Source of the DNA: Pseudomonas sp. FP2196
GTDB lineage: Bacteria; Pseudomonadota; Gammaproteobacteria; Pseudomonadales; Pseudomonadaceae
Assembly: GCF_030687715.1 (NCBI RefSeq)
Contig: NZ_CP117445.1
Span: 3,461,501 to 3,525,500, forward strand
DNA: 64,000 bases
Direction: 5' to 3'
A program made the translations under genes and the position numbers. The first letter of the stretch is position 1. Each line of letters opens with the position of its first letter. This document shows positions 55,543-63,565 of this stretch, piece by piece. The notes under the pieces are model-generated. The model was not told the DNA's origin. It was given only the letters and a program-made list of their open reading frames with translations, and made no database searches.

Positions 55543-56181
55543 ATGGAACTGATAAGTCAAGAAAAGATAATGCAGGTACTCGATTGGGCCTACGAGAGAT
55601 CTGTGAATGGGTTCTCCGGTCTTGATTCCGCCGAGGAGCTCGCAGCCAGCTACGCCAAGGAAGAAAGCCCTGCTTACGATCAAGCTAACTCCCTGATTCG
55701 CTGGCAGAACACCAAATCGGCCACCTCAGGCTTCATTACCGGCCTGGGTGGATTAATTACACTGCCCGTAGCGTTGCCCGCCAACATCACAAGTGTGCTT
55801 TTCGTACAAATTCGCATGATCGCCGCCATCGCCCACCTAGGTGGCTACGATGTGAAGGATGACAAGGTAAAGACCCTCGTTTTCGCCTGTCTCACAGCCA
55901 ACTCCGCCAAAGAAGTGCTGAAAGACATCGGTATTGCCGTGGGCAACAAACTCGCGATGAACGCCGTGAAGTCGATTTCCGGTAAGACTTTGATAGAGAT
56001 AAACAAAAAGGTCGGCTTCAAGCTGTTCACCAAGTTTGGTGAAAAAGGCGTGATCAATCTTGGCAAAGCCGTGCCGCTGCTGGGAGGCTTGATTGGCGGA
56101 AGTTTCGATGCCTACACGACCAACACCATCGGTAATGTAGCGCGCGATACATTTACACCAAAAGACGTGGCGACTGCATAA
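55543..56181 (+). CDS. EcsC-family protein
   Basis: 212 aa from ATG 55543; the frame is open further upstream to 55420 but that part reads as non-coding. EcsC-type features: two glycine-rich hydrophobic stretches (SGFITGLGGLITLPVALPAN, and VPLLGGLIGGSFDAYTTN at the C-terminus) around a helical middle, with RMIAAIAHLGGYD conserved in the family. EcsC was named for a gene next to the Bacillus ABC exporter EcsAB; its function is not defined. The gene is lower in GC than its T2SS neighbours and lies in an islet bordered by duplicated sequence, so it was probably acquired horizontally. Confidence 0.8.
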   Translation: MELISQEKIMQVLDWAYERSVNGFSGLDSAEELAASYAKEESPAYDQANSLIRWQNTKSATSGFITGLGGLITLPVALPANITSVLFVQIRMIAAIAHLGGYDVKDDKVKTLVFACLTANSAKEVLKDIGIAVGNKLAMNAVKSISGKTLIEINKKVGFKLFTKFGEKGVINLGKAVPLLGGLIGGSFDAYTTNTIGNVARDTFTPKDVATA

Positions 56182-56250
56182 CGGGCCACCTTAGCGGTAG
56201 CGGCATTTCCCCGTGTTCAAGGAAATGCAGAGCCAAAAGCAGCAAACGCG

Positions 56251-56297
56251 ACAGAGGGGACGGATTCATTTTGCGAAAATGAATCCGTCCCCTCTGT
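56251..56297. repeat. Perfect 22-bp hairpin after the EcsC-like gene
   Basis: Arms 56251-56272 and 56276-56297, loop GCG, built around GGGGACGGATTCATTTT. It may act as a terminator for the EcsC-like gene or be a small palindromic repeat. The phrase CCCCTCTGTCCT also occurs upstream of the same gene near 55367-55378. Confidence 0.85.
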
Positions 56298-56416
56298 CCT
56301 TGGCTCCCACCGGTTTCAGCGTCTTACACAAAATCTGTGATCAACATAAATCCCTGTGGGAGCGAGGGCGATAGATCTGACGCAAGATCAATCACCAGCT
56401 GATCCTGATACGCGCA

Positions 56417-56776
56417 TCACCCCGGCAATTGCAGATTATCCAACGCCCGATTCACCGCCAACTCCCCCAGCATGATCAACTGCGCAATCCCCAACAACGC
56501 CCGACGCTGCGATGCCGGCAACAGACTGGCGACGTTCTGCGCGATGGTTTGGGCCGAAGCGAGTGTTTCACTGGCATCGATCAGCAGTTCTTCGTTTTTG
56601 TTGTCCGCTGTTACGGCGTACATCCCACGGCTTTTAGGTGGCAGCGGCGTGGAACCGGGTGGACAGAGGTAATGGTCGAGCGCGCGGTCGGCGGCTTCGT
56701 GGAGCTTTCTGGAATCGAGGGATTCGTAGGGGGAAACCGAGTCGGTTTCGGGCGGGTTGGGTGTTGGTTTGATCAT
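56417..56776 (-). CDS. DUF6124-family protein (copy A, intact)
   Basis: 119 aa from ATG 56776, with AAGGAG 7 nt upstream. Typical of DUF6124, a Pseudomonas-restricted family of small proteins: PTPNPPETDSVSPYESLDSR at the N-terminus, KLHEAADRALDHYL, a variable middle, then LLIDASETLASAQTIAQNVA and LLGIAQLIMLGELAVNRALD. No signal peptide or membrane segment. Function unknown. The 360-nt leader can fold a C4/CI-like RNA (56833-56907) and carries matching target sites. The whole block recurs at 62717-63379 with a truncated gene. Confidence 0.85.
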   Translation of the reverse strand: MIKPTPNPPETDSVSPYESLDSRKLHEAADRALDHYLCPPGSTPLPPKSRGMYAVTADNKNEELLIDASETLASAQTIAQNVASLLPASQRRALLGIAQLIMLGELAVNRALDNLQLPG

Positions 56777-56809
56777 GGTGAAGCTCCTTGATTGTTGGAG
56801 CCGCCACAT

Positions 56810-56985
56810 TTCGCTGCGAAACGAAGGGAGGTGGCAGCTGTACGCAGGTTCGCAGACCGGGAATCAAGGCACCCGGCATACCCGAAGGTATCCCGCGCAC
56901 AGCCGCCATAAAGCACCATTGCCGAAAATGGCAACGAGATTGGGAGCGCTGTGCGCCTTGATTGATCCGGGCTGCGAAACCCGAT
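56810..56985 (-). promoter_or_regulatory. Leader A target sites seqA and seqC flanking the RNA
   Basis: On the minus strand TTCGCAG occurs at 56978-56972 (seqA) and 56820-56814 (seqC, about 26 nt before the ribosome-binding site). Its complement CTGCGAA is at 56855-56849 (seqB), inside the candidate RNA. This A-B-A order matches the logic of phage P4 immunity, where seqB of CI RNA pairs with seqA and seqC in the leader. Confidence 0.6.
56833..56907 (-). ncRNA. Candidate C4/P4-CI-like antisense RNA, copy A
   Basis: 75 nt closed by a 13-bp stem (GGCGGCTGTGCGC at 56907-56895 with GCGTACAGCTGCC at 56845-56833, two G-U pairs). Inside: a hairpin with ATACC/GGTAT and loop TTCG, a CCGGG/CCCGG hairpin, then the unpaired seqB CTGCGAA. 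Size and layout resemble the P1 C4 and P4 CI RNAs. Copy B keeps the stem through compensatory changes. Confidence 0.65.
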
Positions 56986-57181
56986 CGCTGATTCATCAGC
57001 GACCGAACCACAATAGAACCCGCCCCCAAGGCGCACAAGCCGGCGGATTCTGGCGTAGCTGTAGGCAATGGCGCAAGGATGTGTAGCCTGGGAGAGTGTC
57101 TGGAGATGTCTTTTTAAACGTTGGTGTTTATCGAAACCCTGCCGCGCTACCTCCCCCCTTAAATAGATCCGTCCCTAATGT

Positions 57182-57262
57182 TTCAAGGTTGGTGTGCAGA
57201 TGTTTGACCGTAGCCAGGATGCGCCGCCGTTGGCAAAACTCGAAACCCTACTCACCCGCCCC
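57182..57262 (+). pseudogene. Degenerate second copy of the gspI 3' end
   Basis: About 80 bp that translate to FKVGVQMFDRSQDAPPLAKL then ETLLTRP, against LKVGIQVFDRNQDAPPLARL then ETLLSRPL at the end of gspI (55216-55296). Roughly three quarters identical at the DNA level, with one base missing before the stop, and followed by the same REP. It has no start and is not a gene. Confidence 0.88.
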
Positions 57263-57368
57263 TGTAGGAGCTGCCGCAGGCTCGGGCCGCGATCGGACGA
57301 TCTTTTGACTTTGCCTATTAACTTTTAGAAGCAAGATCAAAAGATCGCAGCCTGCGGCAGCTCCTACA
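57258..57368. repeat. BIME after the gspI remnant
   Basis: CTGTAGGAGCTGCCGCAGGC (from 57262) and its inverted mate GCAGCCTGCGGCAGCTCCTA (ending near 57366). The first REP has a 12-bp insertion in its stem. The gap 57369-57499 holds a short CCGGCGC hairpin (57421-57437) and no gene. Confidence 0.85.
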
Positions 57369-57499
57369 CAGATATCTCAGGCAGCAAAAACAGCGCATAT
57401 GCCATTAAGCAGGAACAAACCCGGCGCCCTGCGCCGGATCTGGTTCTTCTCGAAGCAACAGACGGGTCTGCAAGCCGTGCTTTCGGGCGATCGCATCGT

Positions 57500-58315
57500 T
57501 TAGCGCGATGATCCGGCGGAGCTGGCTTGGGCGGCTTCAATGATGAGCGCTGTCACTTTCTGCGGGTTGGACGTCATCACCACATGGGATGCACCCTGGA
57601 CGGTAACCGTCTTTTTCGAACCCGCGCGATCGGCCATAAACTTCAGCGCAGCCTCAGGAATGTTTTTATCCGCCGAGCCGTATATGAACCAGGACGGCAG
57701 TTTTTTCCAGGCCGGTTCGCCAGACGCTTCCTTCAATGCAGCCTCGCTGATAGGTCGTTGTGTGGCGGCCATCAACGCAGACTCTGCCGCTGGAACATCG
57801 GCGGCAAATTGCTGGCCGAATTTGTCCTGCTGAATATAGAGATCCTTATTGCCGTCCTTCAGCTGCACCGGAGCGGCCAAGGTTGGACCAAGGGTTCCTC
57901 CCGGATAGCGACCGGACAGTTCGATGGCAGTTTCGCCTTTGTCCGGTGCAAAGGCCGCGACATACACAAGCGCCTTGACCTTCGGATTGTCGTGAACGGC
58001 ATTGGTGATCACGGCGCCACCGTAGGAATGGCCAACGAGGACGACCGGACCGGCGGTATGCTCGACAATATCGGCGACATAATCAGAGTCCTGCTTGACG
58101 CCACGCAGCGGGTTAGCCGCAGCAATGACTGGATATCCCTGTTTCAGCAACTGAGCGGCAACACCATTCCAGCTGGACGATTCGGCGAATGCGCCATGCA
58201 CCAGAACGACGGTGGGCTTGGCTGCGCCGGGTTCGACGGCAGCTGTGCTATGCACAGAGGTCAGTGCCAATGCCGCGGTGATGGTGACAGCCAAGAGCGA
58301 TTTGATATTGAGCAT
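57500..58315 (-). CDS. Secreted or periplasmic alpha/beta hydrolase
   Basis: 271 aa from ATG 58315 (AAGGA 6 nt upstream; the ATG at 58321 abuts the AAGGA). Signal peptide of about 25 residues (LLAVTITAALALTSVHSTAA). Alpha/beta-hydrolase fold: oxyanion motif VLVHGAFAESSSWNG, nucleophile elbow VGHSYGGAV (Ser), and a late His in GASHVVMTSNP. Similar to esterase/EstC-like enzymes often annotated as salicylate esterase-like. It follows a second hydrolase gene in the same direction. The substrate is unknown. Confidence 0.88.
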   Translation of the reverse strand: MLNIKSLLAVTITAALALTSVHSTAAVEPGAAKPTVVLVHGAFAESSSWNGVAAQLLKQGYPVIAAANPLRGVKQDSDYVADIVEHTAGPVVLVGHSYGGAVITNAVHDNPKVKALVYVAAFAPDKGETAIELSGRYPGGTLGPTLAAPVQLKDGNKDLYIQQDKFGQQFAADVPAAESALMAATQRPISEAALKEASGEPAWKKLPSWFIYGSADKNIPEAALKFMADRAGSKKTVTVQGASHVVMTSNPQKVTALIIEAAQASSAGSSR

Positions 58316-58416
58316 GATCATTCCTTTTTCATTGATCGGAGACTACTGGAGAGCAACATTCAGATGTACCCGTCGTCATGTGCCGTCCTCGACGGGACAT
58401 GACGACCGGGATTGGC

Positions 58417-59295
58417 TTATTTGCCCAGGAACGCCAACAGATCCTGGTTGAGACGATCCTTGTGAGTGTCCGTCAGACCGTGCGGTGCTCCCGGATACAC
58501 GATCAATTCGGCGTTCTGCACAAGCTCGGCAGCCGCATGGGCTGAGGCGTCAATCGGGACGATCTGGTCATCGTCGCCATGCACGATCAGTGTCGGTACA
58601 TCGAACGCGACCAAGTCGGTGCGAAAGTCCGTTGCCGAGAACGCCGCAATGCAGTCATAGGTGTTTTTGTGGCCTGCTTGCATGCCCTGCACCCAGAACG
58701 AATCGATCAGCCCCTGAGAAACGTTTGCCCCGTCACGGTTGAATCCGAAGAACGGACCGGCCGCGATGTCGCGGTACAGCTGCGAGCGGTTGGCTAGCGA
58801 GGCAGTGCGCAGGCCGTCGAAAACCTCGATCGGCAGGCCGCCCGGGTAGTCTTCGGTCTTCAGCATCATTGGCGGTACAGCGCTGATAAGTGCGGCTTTC
58901 TTCACTCGATCGGTACCGTGACGGCCGATGTAGCGTGCAACCTCTCCACCGCCCGTTGAAAAACCAACCAAGGTGACATCTTTAAGGTCCAGGGTGGTGA
59001 TCACAGTGGCCAAGTCATCGGCATAGTGATCCATGTCGTTACCCTCCCACGGCTGGCTGGAACGGCCATGGCCGCGGCGGTCGTGGGCGATCACCCGATA
59101 GCCTTTGTCAGCCAGGAACAGCATCTGGGATTCCCAGCTATCCGAATTCAACGGCCAGCCATGGCTGAAGGTGACGACTTGTCCGTCTTTCGGGCCCCAG
59201 TCCTTGTAGTAGAGCTGTACCCCGTCCTGTGTGGTGATATAGCTGCCGGCCTGTACTTGATTGGCTGCCTGAGCGGCGTGGTTGCTATTGCTCAT
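58417..59295 (-). CDS. Alpha/beta hydrolase, non-haem chloroperoxidase/arylesterase type
   Basis: 292 aa from ATG 59295 (AAGGAAG upstream). The frame stays open upstream, but no family similarity is seen there. Features: YYKDWGP, oxyanion region [22 protein letters not shown], nucleophile elbow [13 protein letters not shown] (Ser), Asp in [11 protein letters not shown], and His in [10 protein letters not shown]. These are typical of cofactor-free haloperoxidases/arylesterases. No signal peptide. It lies between a membrane reductase-like gene and a second hydrolase. Confidence 0.92.
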   Translation of the reverse strand: MSNSNHAAQAANQVQAGSYITTQDGVQLYYKDWGPKDGQVVTFSHGWPLNSDSWESQMLFLADKGYRVIAHDRRGHGRSSQPWEGNDMDHYADDLATVITTLDLKDVTLVGFSTGGGEVARYIGRHGTDRVKKAALISAVPPMMLKTEDYPGGLPIEVFDGLRTASLANRSQLYRDIAAGPFFGFNRDGANVSQGLIDSFWVQGMQAGHKNTYDCIAAFSATDFRTDLVAFDVPTLIVHGDDDQIVPIDASAHAAAELVQNAELIVYPGAPHGLTDTHKDRLNQDLLAFLGK

Positions 59296-59411
59296 TGTCG
59301 CTTCCTTGTTTTCAGGCAATCGGAATGACTGCCGCTGAGAAATGTATTGAAGAAATATGTCGGACTGGAGAAGGCTGCTTCGTTTACTGCGGACTCTTCC
59401 TGTTGGGTAAA

Positions 59412-60059
59412 TCAGGAGGCGCCCGCCTCTCGGTGCATCGACGCTTGCCTGGTTTGGCTGCGCTTGTTGGCTATGGCCAGCTTGCCCATCAGTCGAATCG
59501 CGACGGCGGCGCAGGTCATGCCGAAAGGCAGCACATACCAGTCGCTCATCGGGATGCGTTTGAAATTGGAGAAGGCGAATACGGCGGCGATGACCCACAT
59601 GCCGGTAACGTGCAATGTCTTCCATGCCTTGGGTCCCAGCAGTCGGGCGGGCCCTTTGAATGACGTCAGTGCCATCAGCAGGATGAAGGCGTAGCCGGTT
59701 CCGCCCGGGATGTTGTTGGCAAAGGTGCGGGCTGGCCAGAACTCGGTATTGAGTTGCCCATAGGCATAGATCAGCACGGCATGGATCAAGTGGGAGAAAG
59801 CAAAGGCGAGGCCGATGAAGCGCCTCTCGCGCACCAGTGCCTTAGAGGCAGGCGAAGGCACCAGTACGGCAAAGGCCGACGCGGTGAACGCGATCAGAAA
59901 CAATACGAAGGAGGAACGGGCGGTGGCGCGGATGGCGCTGCGCAGTCCCTCAACAAGGTCGGGTTGTACCGCGACAGCCGTGATGCTCATCGCTACCACC
60001 AGGGCGGCAATCAGGCCGAACAGCTGCCAGCCCTGAGGGCGGTAGGATTGGGTATTCAT
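59412..60059 (-). CDS. Ferric-reductase-like transmembrane protein
   Basis: 215 aa from ATG 60059 (AGGAG 9 nt upstream). About six membrane segments ([103 protein letters not shown]). Histidines in HLIHA and LHVTG fit bis-haem ligation, as in ferric reductase/MsrQ-like domains. It has no FAD/NAD domain of its own, and no MsrP gene is adjacent. Substrate and partner are unknown. Confidence 0.75.
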   Translation of the reverse strand: MNTQSYRPQGWQLFGLIAALVVAMSITAVAVQPDLVEGLRSAIRATARSSFVLFLIAFTASAFAVLVPSPASKALVRERRFIGLAFAFSHLIHAVLIYAYGQLNTEFWPARTFANNIPGGTGYAFILLMALTSFKGPARLLGPKAWKTLHVTGMWVIAAVFAFSNFKRIPMSDWYVLPFGMTCAAVAIRLMGKLAIANKRSQTRQASMHREAGAS

Positions 60060-60270
60060 GGCAAGAACTCCTGTAGTAAGGGCTCGCCATTCGGGGATCC
60101 GGTGGCGAGTCGATGGGGAGAATTCTTGCAAGGGCATGTATACCGGCTATGTTCGACAACCGGCGGTTATGCGTTGTTTTGAGTATGTAAATGCGCTGGA
60201 TACAGTGGCTTACAAATGGGTGCCACGGTATCCAGCCGATAGAGGCTGCAGTCGACGTGCAGCCCGCGCT

Positions 60271-61584
60271 CTAGTGTTGAGCGCCGATGTCGAGGGTCAC
60301 GCACAGACCGCCACCGTCGCGGTTGCGCAAAGTCAGTGAACCCCCAATCGCGATGGCCAACTGCTGAGCGATGGCCAGGCCAAGACCAGTGCCGCCAGTG
60401 CTGCGGCTGCGTGAGTTTTCCACCCGATAGAACGGCTTGACCACTTCTGCCAGAACCTCCTCAGGAATGCCTTGGCCCCGGTCAAGCACACGGATCGAAA
60501 CGCCGGTGCCTGCGTTTGCGCAGACCTCCACTTCGGCGGAGCCCGCGTACTTCAGCGCATTGTCCACCAGGTTCACCAGAATACGGCGCAGGGCATGAGG
60601 TCTTGTTTCGATGATCGCGCCGTTCTTGCCGCGCAGGCTGACCTCTCGACCGGTGTCCTGATAGTCGCAGACCAGACTGTCGAGAAAGGCGTCCAGACTG
60701 ATGCGGCAACTGGCCTCGGTCGCGCCGTGGACACTGCGAGCATAGGCGACACCCTCGCGCACCAGATGCTCGATTTCGTCGAGGTCGTTGCCCAGCTTGT
60801 CTTTTTCTGCCGAGTCCTCCATGAACTCGGCGCGCAGCTTCATACGCGTGATGGGCGTCTGCAGGTCATGGGAAATGGCCGCCAGCAGTTGCATACGCTC
60901 TTTGAGGTAAACGGCGATACGTGCCTGCATGCTGTTGAAGGCACGGGCGGCATAGGCCACTTCACGCGGGCCGCTTTCATCCAATTGCATGGGATGTGCG
61001 TTCGGATCGAGGTTCTCCACCGCCTCGGCCAGGCGGCTGAGCGGGCGTATCGCGATTCGCACGGCAAGCCAGGTGCAGCCGATCATCAACACCAACTGAG
61101 CAAACAGGGCGAAGGGCAACCAGGGCGACAACGGCCTGACAGAAGGACGTACGTCGATGGTGACCGGACTACCGTCAGCCAGTCGCACCTGTGCCTGAAA
61201 ATGCGGGCGTGGGCCCGGGATTTCGACAAAGGTCAGAGCATAGTTTCGGCCCAGGGAGACTTGAAGTGATTGCGCCGCAGTCCCGGCCAGATCATTCGAG
61301 GTGAGTGGACTGCCGGCATCATGCTCGCGCAGCAAATAGTCATAGTTGCGACGCTGCAGGCGCTTGGTCCACTCCGGACGCTCAGCGGCAGGCAAACGGT
61401 CGAGGATGGCGATGGAGGTCGCGGTGTCGTGCTCGAAATTGCCCAACATGGCCGTCTTGGTGCTTTCGTAGCGTTCGTAGTACTGGGCTGCGAACGTCAG
61501 AGACTGGGCGAGTATCAGGCCGACAAGGAACACCAGCCACAGGCGCGAGGCCAGCGTGTGAGGCCATTGCAACGCGAGCTTCAT
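60271..61584 (-). CDS. EnvZ-type membrane sensor histidine kinase
   Basis: 437 aa. An N-terminal membrane helix (RLWLVFLVGLILAQSLTFA), a periplasmic sensor of about 120 residues, a second helix (WLPFALFAQLVLMIGCTWLAV), HAMP, HisKA with the H-box LLAAISHDLQTPITRMKL, and HATPase with DRGQGIPEEV and STGGTGLGLAIAQ. The start overlaps the response-regulator stop (ATGA). The ligand is unknown. The pair probably controls the downstream reductase and hydrolase genes. Confidence 0.94.
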   Translation of the reverse strand: MKLALQWPHTLASRLWLVFLVGLILAQSLTFAAQYYERYESTKTAMLGNFEHDTATSIAILDRLPAAERPEWTKRLQRRNYDYLLREHDAGSPLTSNDLAGTAAQSLQVSLGRNYALTFVEIPGPRPHFQAQVRLADGSPVTIDVRPSVRPLSPWLPFALFAQLVLMIGCTWLAVRIAIRPLSRLAEAVENLDPNAHPMQLDESGPREVAYAARAFNSMQARIAVYLKERMQLLAAISHDLQTPITRMKLRAEFMEDSAEKDKLGNDLDEIEHLVREGVAYARSVHGATEASCRISLDAFLDSLVCDYQDTGREVSLRGKNGAIIETRPHALRRILVNLVDNALKYAGSAEVEVCANAGTGVSIRVLDRGQGIPEEVLAEVVKPFYRVENSRSRSTGGTGLGLAIAQQLAIAIGGSLTLRNRDGGGLCVTLDIGAQH

Positions 61585-62321
61585 GCTTGCTCCTCGAGCA
61601 CTTCGACCGCAAAGGTAAAGACGTACCCTTCATTGCGCACGGTCTTTAAGTACAGAGGTTCGCGTGCGTCATCGAGCAAACGCTGACGCACGCGGCTAAC
61701 CAGCAAATCAATGGACCGGTCGAAGATGTCCGCGTCACGGCCCTGGGTCAGGTTGAGCAGTTGGTCGCGACTGAGTACCCGCTGAGGATGATCGAGAAAT
61801 ACCCGCAGCAGCCTGTACTCGGCGCCACTCAGCGAGACGAGGGTGTCGTCCTCATCAAGCAGATGGCGAGCGGTGGTGTCGAGGCGCCAGCGCCCGAATT
61901 TGAGCTGTCGACCGCTTTCACTGACAACAAAGTTGGGCGGTAGCATGCGCGTGCGTCGAAGCACGGCATTGATACGTGCGAGCAGTTCACGGGCCGCGAA
62001 AGGCTTGGCCAGGTAATCGTCAGCGCCCATTTCCAGACCAATGATGCGGTCGGTCTCGTCGCTGCGCGCCGTCAACATCAGCACCGGTATTGCCTTGTGC
62101 TTGCCGGCGCGCAGTTGACGGCACAGCAGCAGTCCATCGTCCCCCGGCATCATGATGTCGAGCACGATCAGGTCAGCCTGGTTGGTTTCCAGAAAAGCCC
62201 GCATCTGACGGCCATCCGCAACCACAGTGGTGCGCAGACCATTCTTGTTGAGGTAGTTGCCAACCAGTTCCCTGATCTCGCGATCATCATCCACGATCAA
62301 TACATGATCGACATGTTCCAT
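61581..62321 (-). CDS. OmpR-family response regulator
   Basis: 246 aa. Receiver domain (1-120) with phospho-acceptor Asp55 (LIVLDIMMPGDDG), acidic pair in VDDDRE and Lys in LAKPF. The C-terminal winged helix follows (LSGAEYRLLRVFLDHPQRVLSRDQLL; SRVRQRLLDD). The stop overlaps the kinase start by 4 nt. No binding site could be assigned in its upstream region. Confidence 0.95.
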   Translation of the reverse strand: MEHVDHVLIVDDDREIRELVGNYLNKNGLRTTVVADGRQMRAFLETNQADLIVLDIMMPGDDGLLLCRQLRAGKHKAIPVLMLTARSDETDRIIGLEMGADDYLAKPFAARELLARINAVLRRTRMLPPNFVVSESGRQLKFGRWRLDTTARHLLDEDDTLVSLSGAEYRLLRVFLDHPQRVLSRDQLLNLTQGRDADIFDRSIDLLVSRVRQRLLDDAREPLYLKTVRNEGYVFTFAVEVLEEQA

Positions 62322-62716
62322 TCCCTGCTCTCCAAAATGAGCGCAACTATTGCGCGGCCTGGCGATGCCCTATTGCCCGTCGGAAGGGGCCCGTACGCGA
62401 ACGACTCAAGTCCGGCGAGGCGCCAACGGCAACAATGGAGGTCGCTGTTTCACAGCGCGCGTATTACGCCTTCAAACGCCGATGGCAGTCCAGCTTTTTG
62501 GGGCACATTGCCGCTTTCTTGTTTGGCTCTTTGGACTCGGGCGAAGTCGAACGCTCCCTCCCGGGTTTGGCTTGCTGTCGAAGAGTGGACAGGCCCAAGT
62601 GGGCGCCCACCCCGCAACGCCAGAAGTTTGAATGGAAGGATCGAGTTTGCTGCAGCTTTTTTGGTGGTTGGCGACACGTAAAGTCGCTGCGAGTGAGGGC
62701 TGTTTTTTTACTCACA
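62322..62716. other. Stretch without a recognised gene between response regulator and truncated DUF6124
   Basis: Several overlapping open frames cross this stretch on both strands, but none resembles a known protein or has a convincing start. It joins block B at 62717, so the right part (about 62640-62716, including a run of seven T) is foreign to the DUF6124 gene and replaces its 3' end. Confidence 0.5.
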
Positions 62717-63021
62717 ATGATCAACTGCGCAATCCCCAACAACGCCCGGCGCTGCGAGGCCGGCAACAGGCTGGCGACGTTCTGCGCGATGGTTTGGGCC
62801 GAAGCGAGTGTTTCACTGGCATCGATCAGCAGTTCTTCGTTTTTGTTGTCCGCTGTTACGGCGTACATCCCACGGCTTTTACGTGGCAGCGGCGTGGAAC
62901 CGGGTGGACAGAGGTAATGGTCGAGCGCGCGGTCGGCGGCTTCGTGGAGTTTTCTGGAGTCGAGGGATTCGTAGGGGGAAACCGAGTCGGTTTCGGGCGG
63001 GTTGGGTGTTGGTTTGATCAT
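62717..63021 (-). pseudogene. DUF6124 copy B, 3'-truncated
   Basis: Starts at ATG 63021 and matches copy A almost residue for residue for about 101 codons (one Pro to Arg change at PLPPKSRG), up to LLGIAQLI. The reading frame then runs into unrelated sequence and remains open to 62464. The last 18 or so residues of the family (LGELAVNRALD part) are lost. The leader, including the candidate C4-like RNA, is intact, so the RNA may still be made. Confidence 0.85.
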
Positions 63022-63054
63022 GGTGAAGCTCCTATAGGAATGGAGCCGCCCAGA

Positions 63055-63230
63055 ACTGTCGCTAAACAGAAAGGAGGCGGCTGTACGCAGGTTAGCGAAC
63101 CGGTTATAGGCACCCGGCAGACCCAAGGGTCTCCCGCATACAGCCACCATAGCGGAGTCGCAGACATTGAATCTGCGACAAAGCATGGAACGCTGATGCA
63201 CCTATTTATAAGTCGAGTCGCTAAACCCGA
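63055..63230 (-). promoter_or_regulatory. Leader B target sites seqA and seqC
   Basis: On the minus strand TTAGCGA occurs at 63224-63218 (seqA) and 63065-63059 (seqC). The complement TCGCTAA is at 63098-63092 (seqB). The order and spacing match leader A but the 7-nt sequence differs, so each leader has its own matched set. Confidence 0.6.
63076..63148 (-). ncRNA. Candidate C4/P4-CI-like antisense RNA, copy B
   Basis: 73 nt closed by a 13-bp stem (GGTGGCTGTATGC at 63148-63136 with GCGTACAGCCGCC at 63088-63076, two G-U pairs). Inside: a hairpin AGACCC/GGGTCT, a CCGG/CCGG hairpin and seqB TCGCTAA. Relative to copy A, the inner hairpin changes a T-A pair to G-C, and several outer-stem bases change while pairing is kept. 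Confidence 0.65.
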
Positions 63231-63565
63231 TCGCTGTTTCATCAGCGACCGAACCACAATAGAACCCGCCCCCAAGGCGCACAAGCCGGCGGATTCTGGC
63301 GTAGCTGTAGGCAAAGGCGCAAGGATATGTAGCCTGAGAGAGTGTCTGGAGATGTCTTTTTAAACGTTGGTGTTTATCGGAATCCTCATTGCGTCTCGGA
63401 CCCCACGACAGATCCGCCCCCTTACCCCAACAGACGTAAGCGTCCGGCGAACACATCCCCCTGAAGCTGACTATGGAACCATCGCCTCCATTGAACCGAG
63501 ACCGCAGTGGTTATGCGGATTCTGTTCTCTATAATCACTGACCGGCCATGTTTAGGGTGCTTGTT

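Larger units (their letters stand above)
56472..57133 (-). repeat. Duplicated block A: DUF6124 coding region plus structured leader
   Basis: About 662 bp shared at high identity with block B (62717-63379). Identity is very high in the coding part and the distal leader, and lower in 56800-56990, where the antisense-type RNA elements lie. The block ends at the 22-bp repeat 57112-57133. Confidence 0.93.
62717..63379 (-). repeat. Duplicated block B: truncated DUF6124 plus structured leader
   Basis: Second copy of block A (56472-57133). The divergence between the two is concentrated in 63040-63230, the region of the RNA and its targets. It ends at the third copy of the 22-bp repeat (63358-63379). 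Confidence 0.93.

Noticed and set aside
56634..57068. 144-codon minus-strand frame across DUF6124 leader A, similar in flavour to Ash/Icd-like ORFs of enterobacterial phages
   Set aside because: Differences between copies A and B keep RNA pairing rather than codons, and the frame runs on out of register through the DUF6124 gene. I treat it as an RNA leader; the Icd resemblance is noted as support for the C4 comparison only.
59412..60059. MsrQ assignment for the membrane protein
   Set aside because: Haem-ligating histidines fit the broader ferric-reductase-like family, but no msrP gene is adjacent and the sequence does not clearly match MsrQ, so no gene symbol is given.
62435..62917. 160-codon plus-strand frame near the truncated DUF6124 copy
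   Set aside because: It runs antisense through the DUF6124 coding part, and its left part resembles no protein I know.
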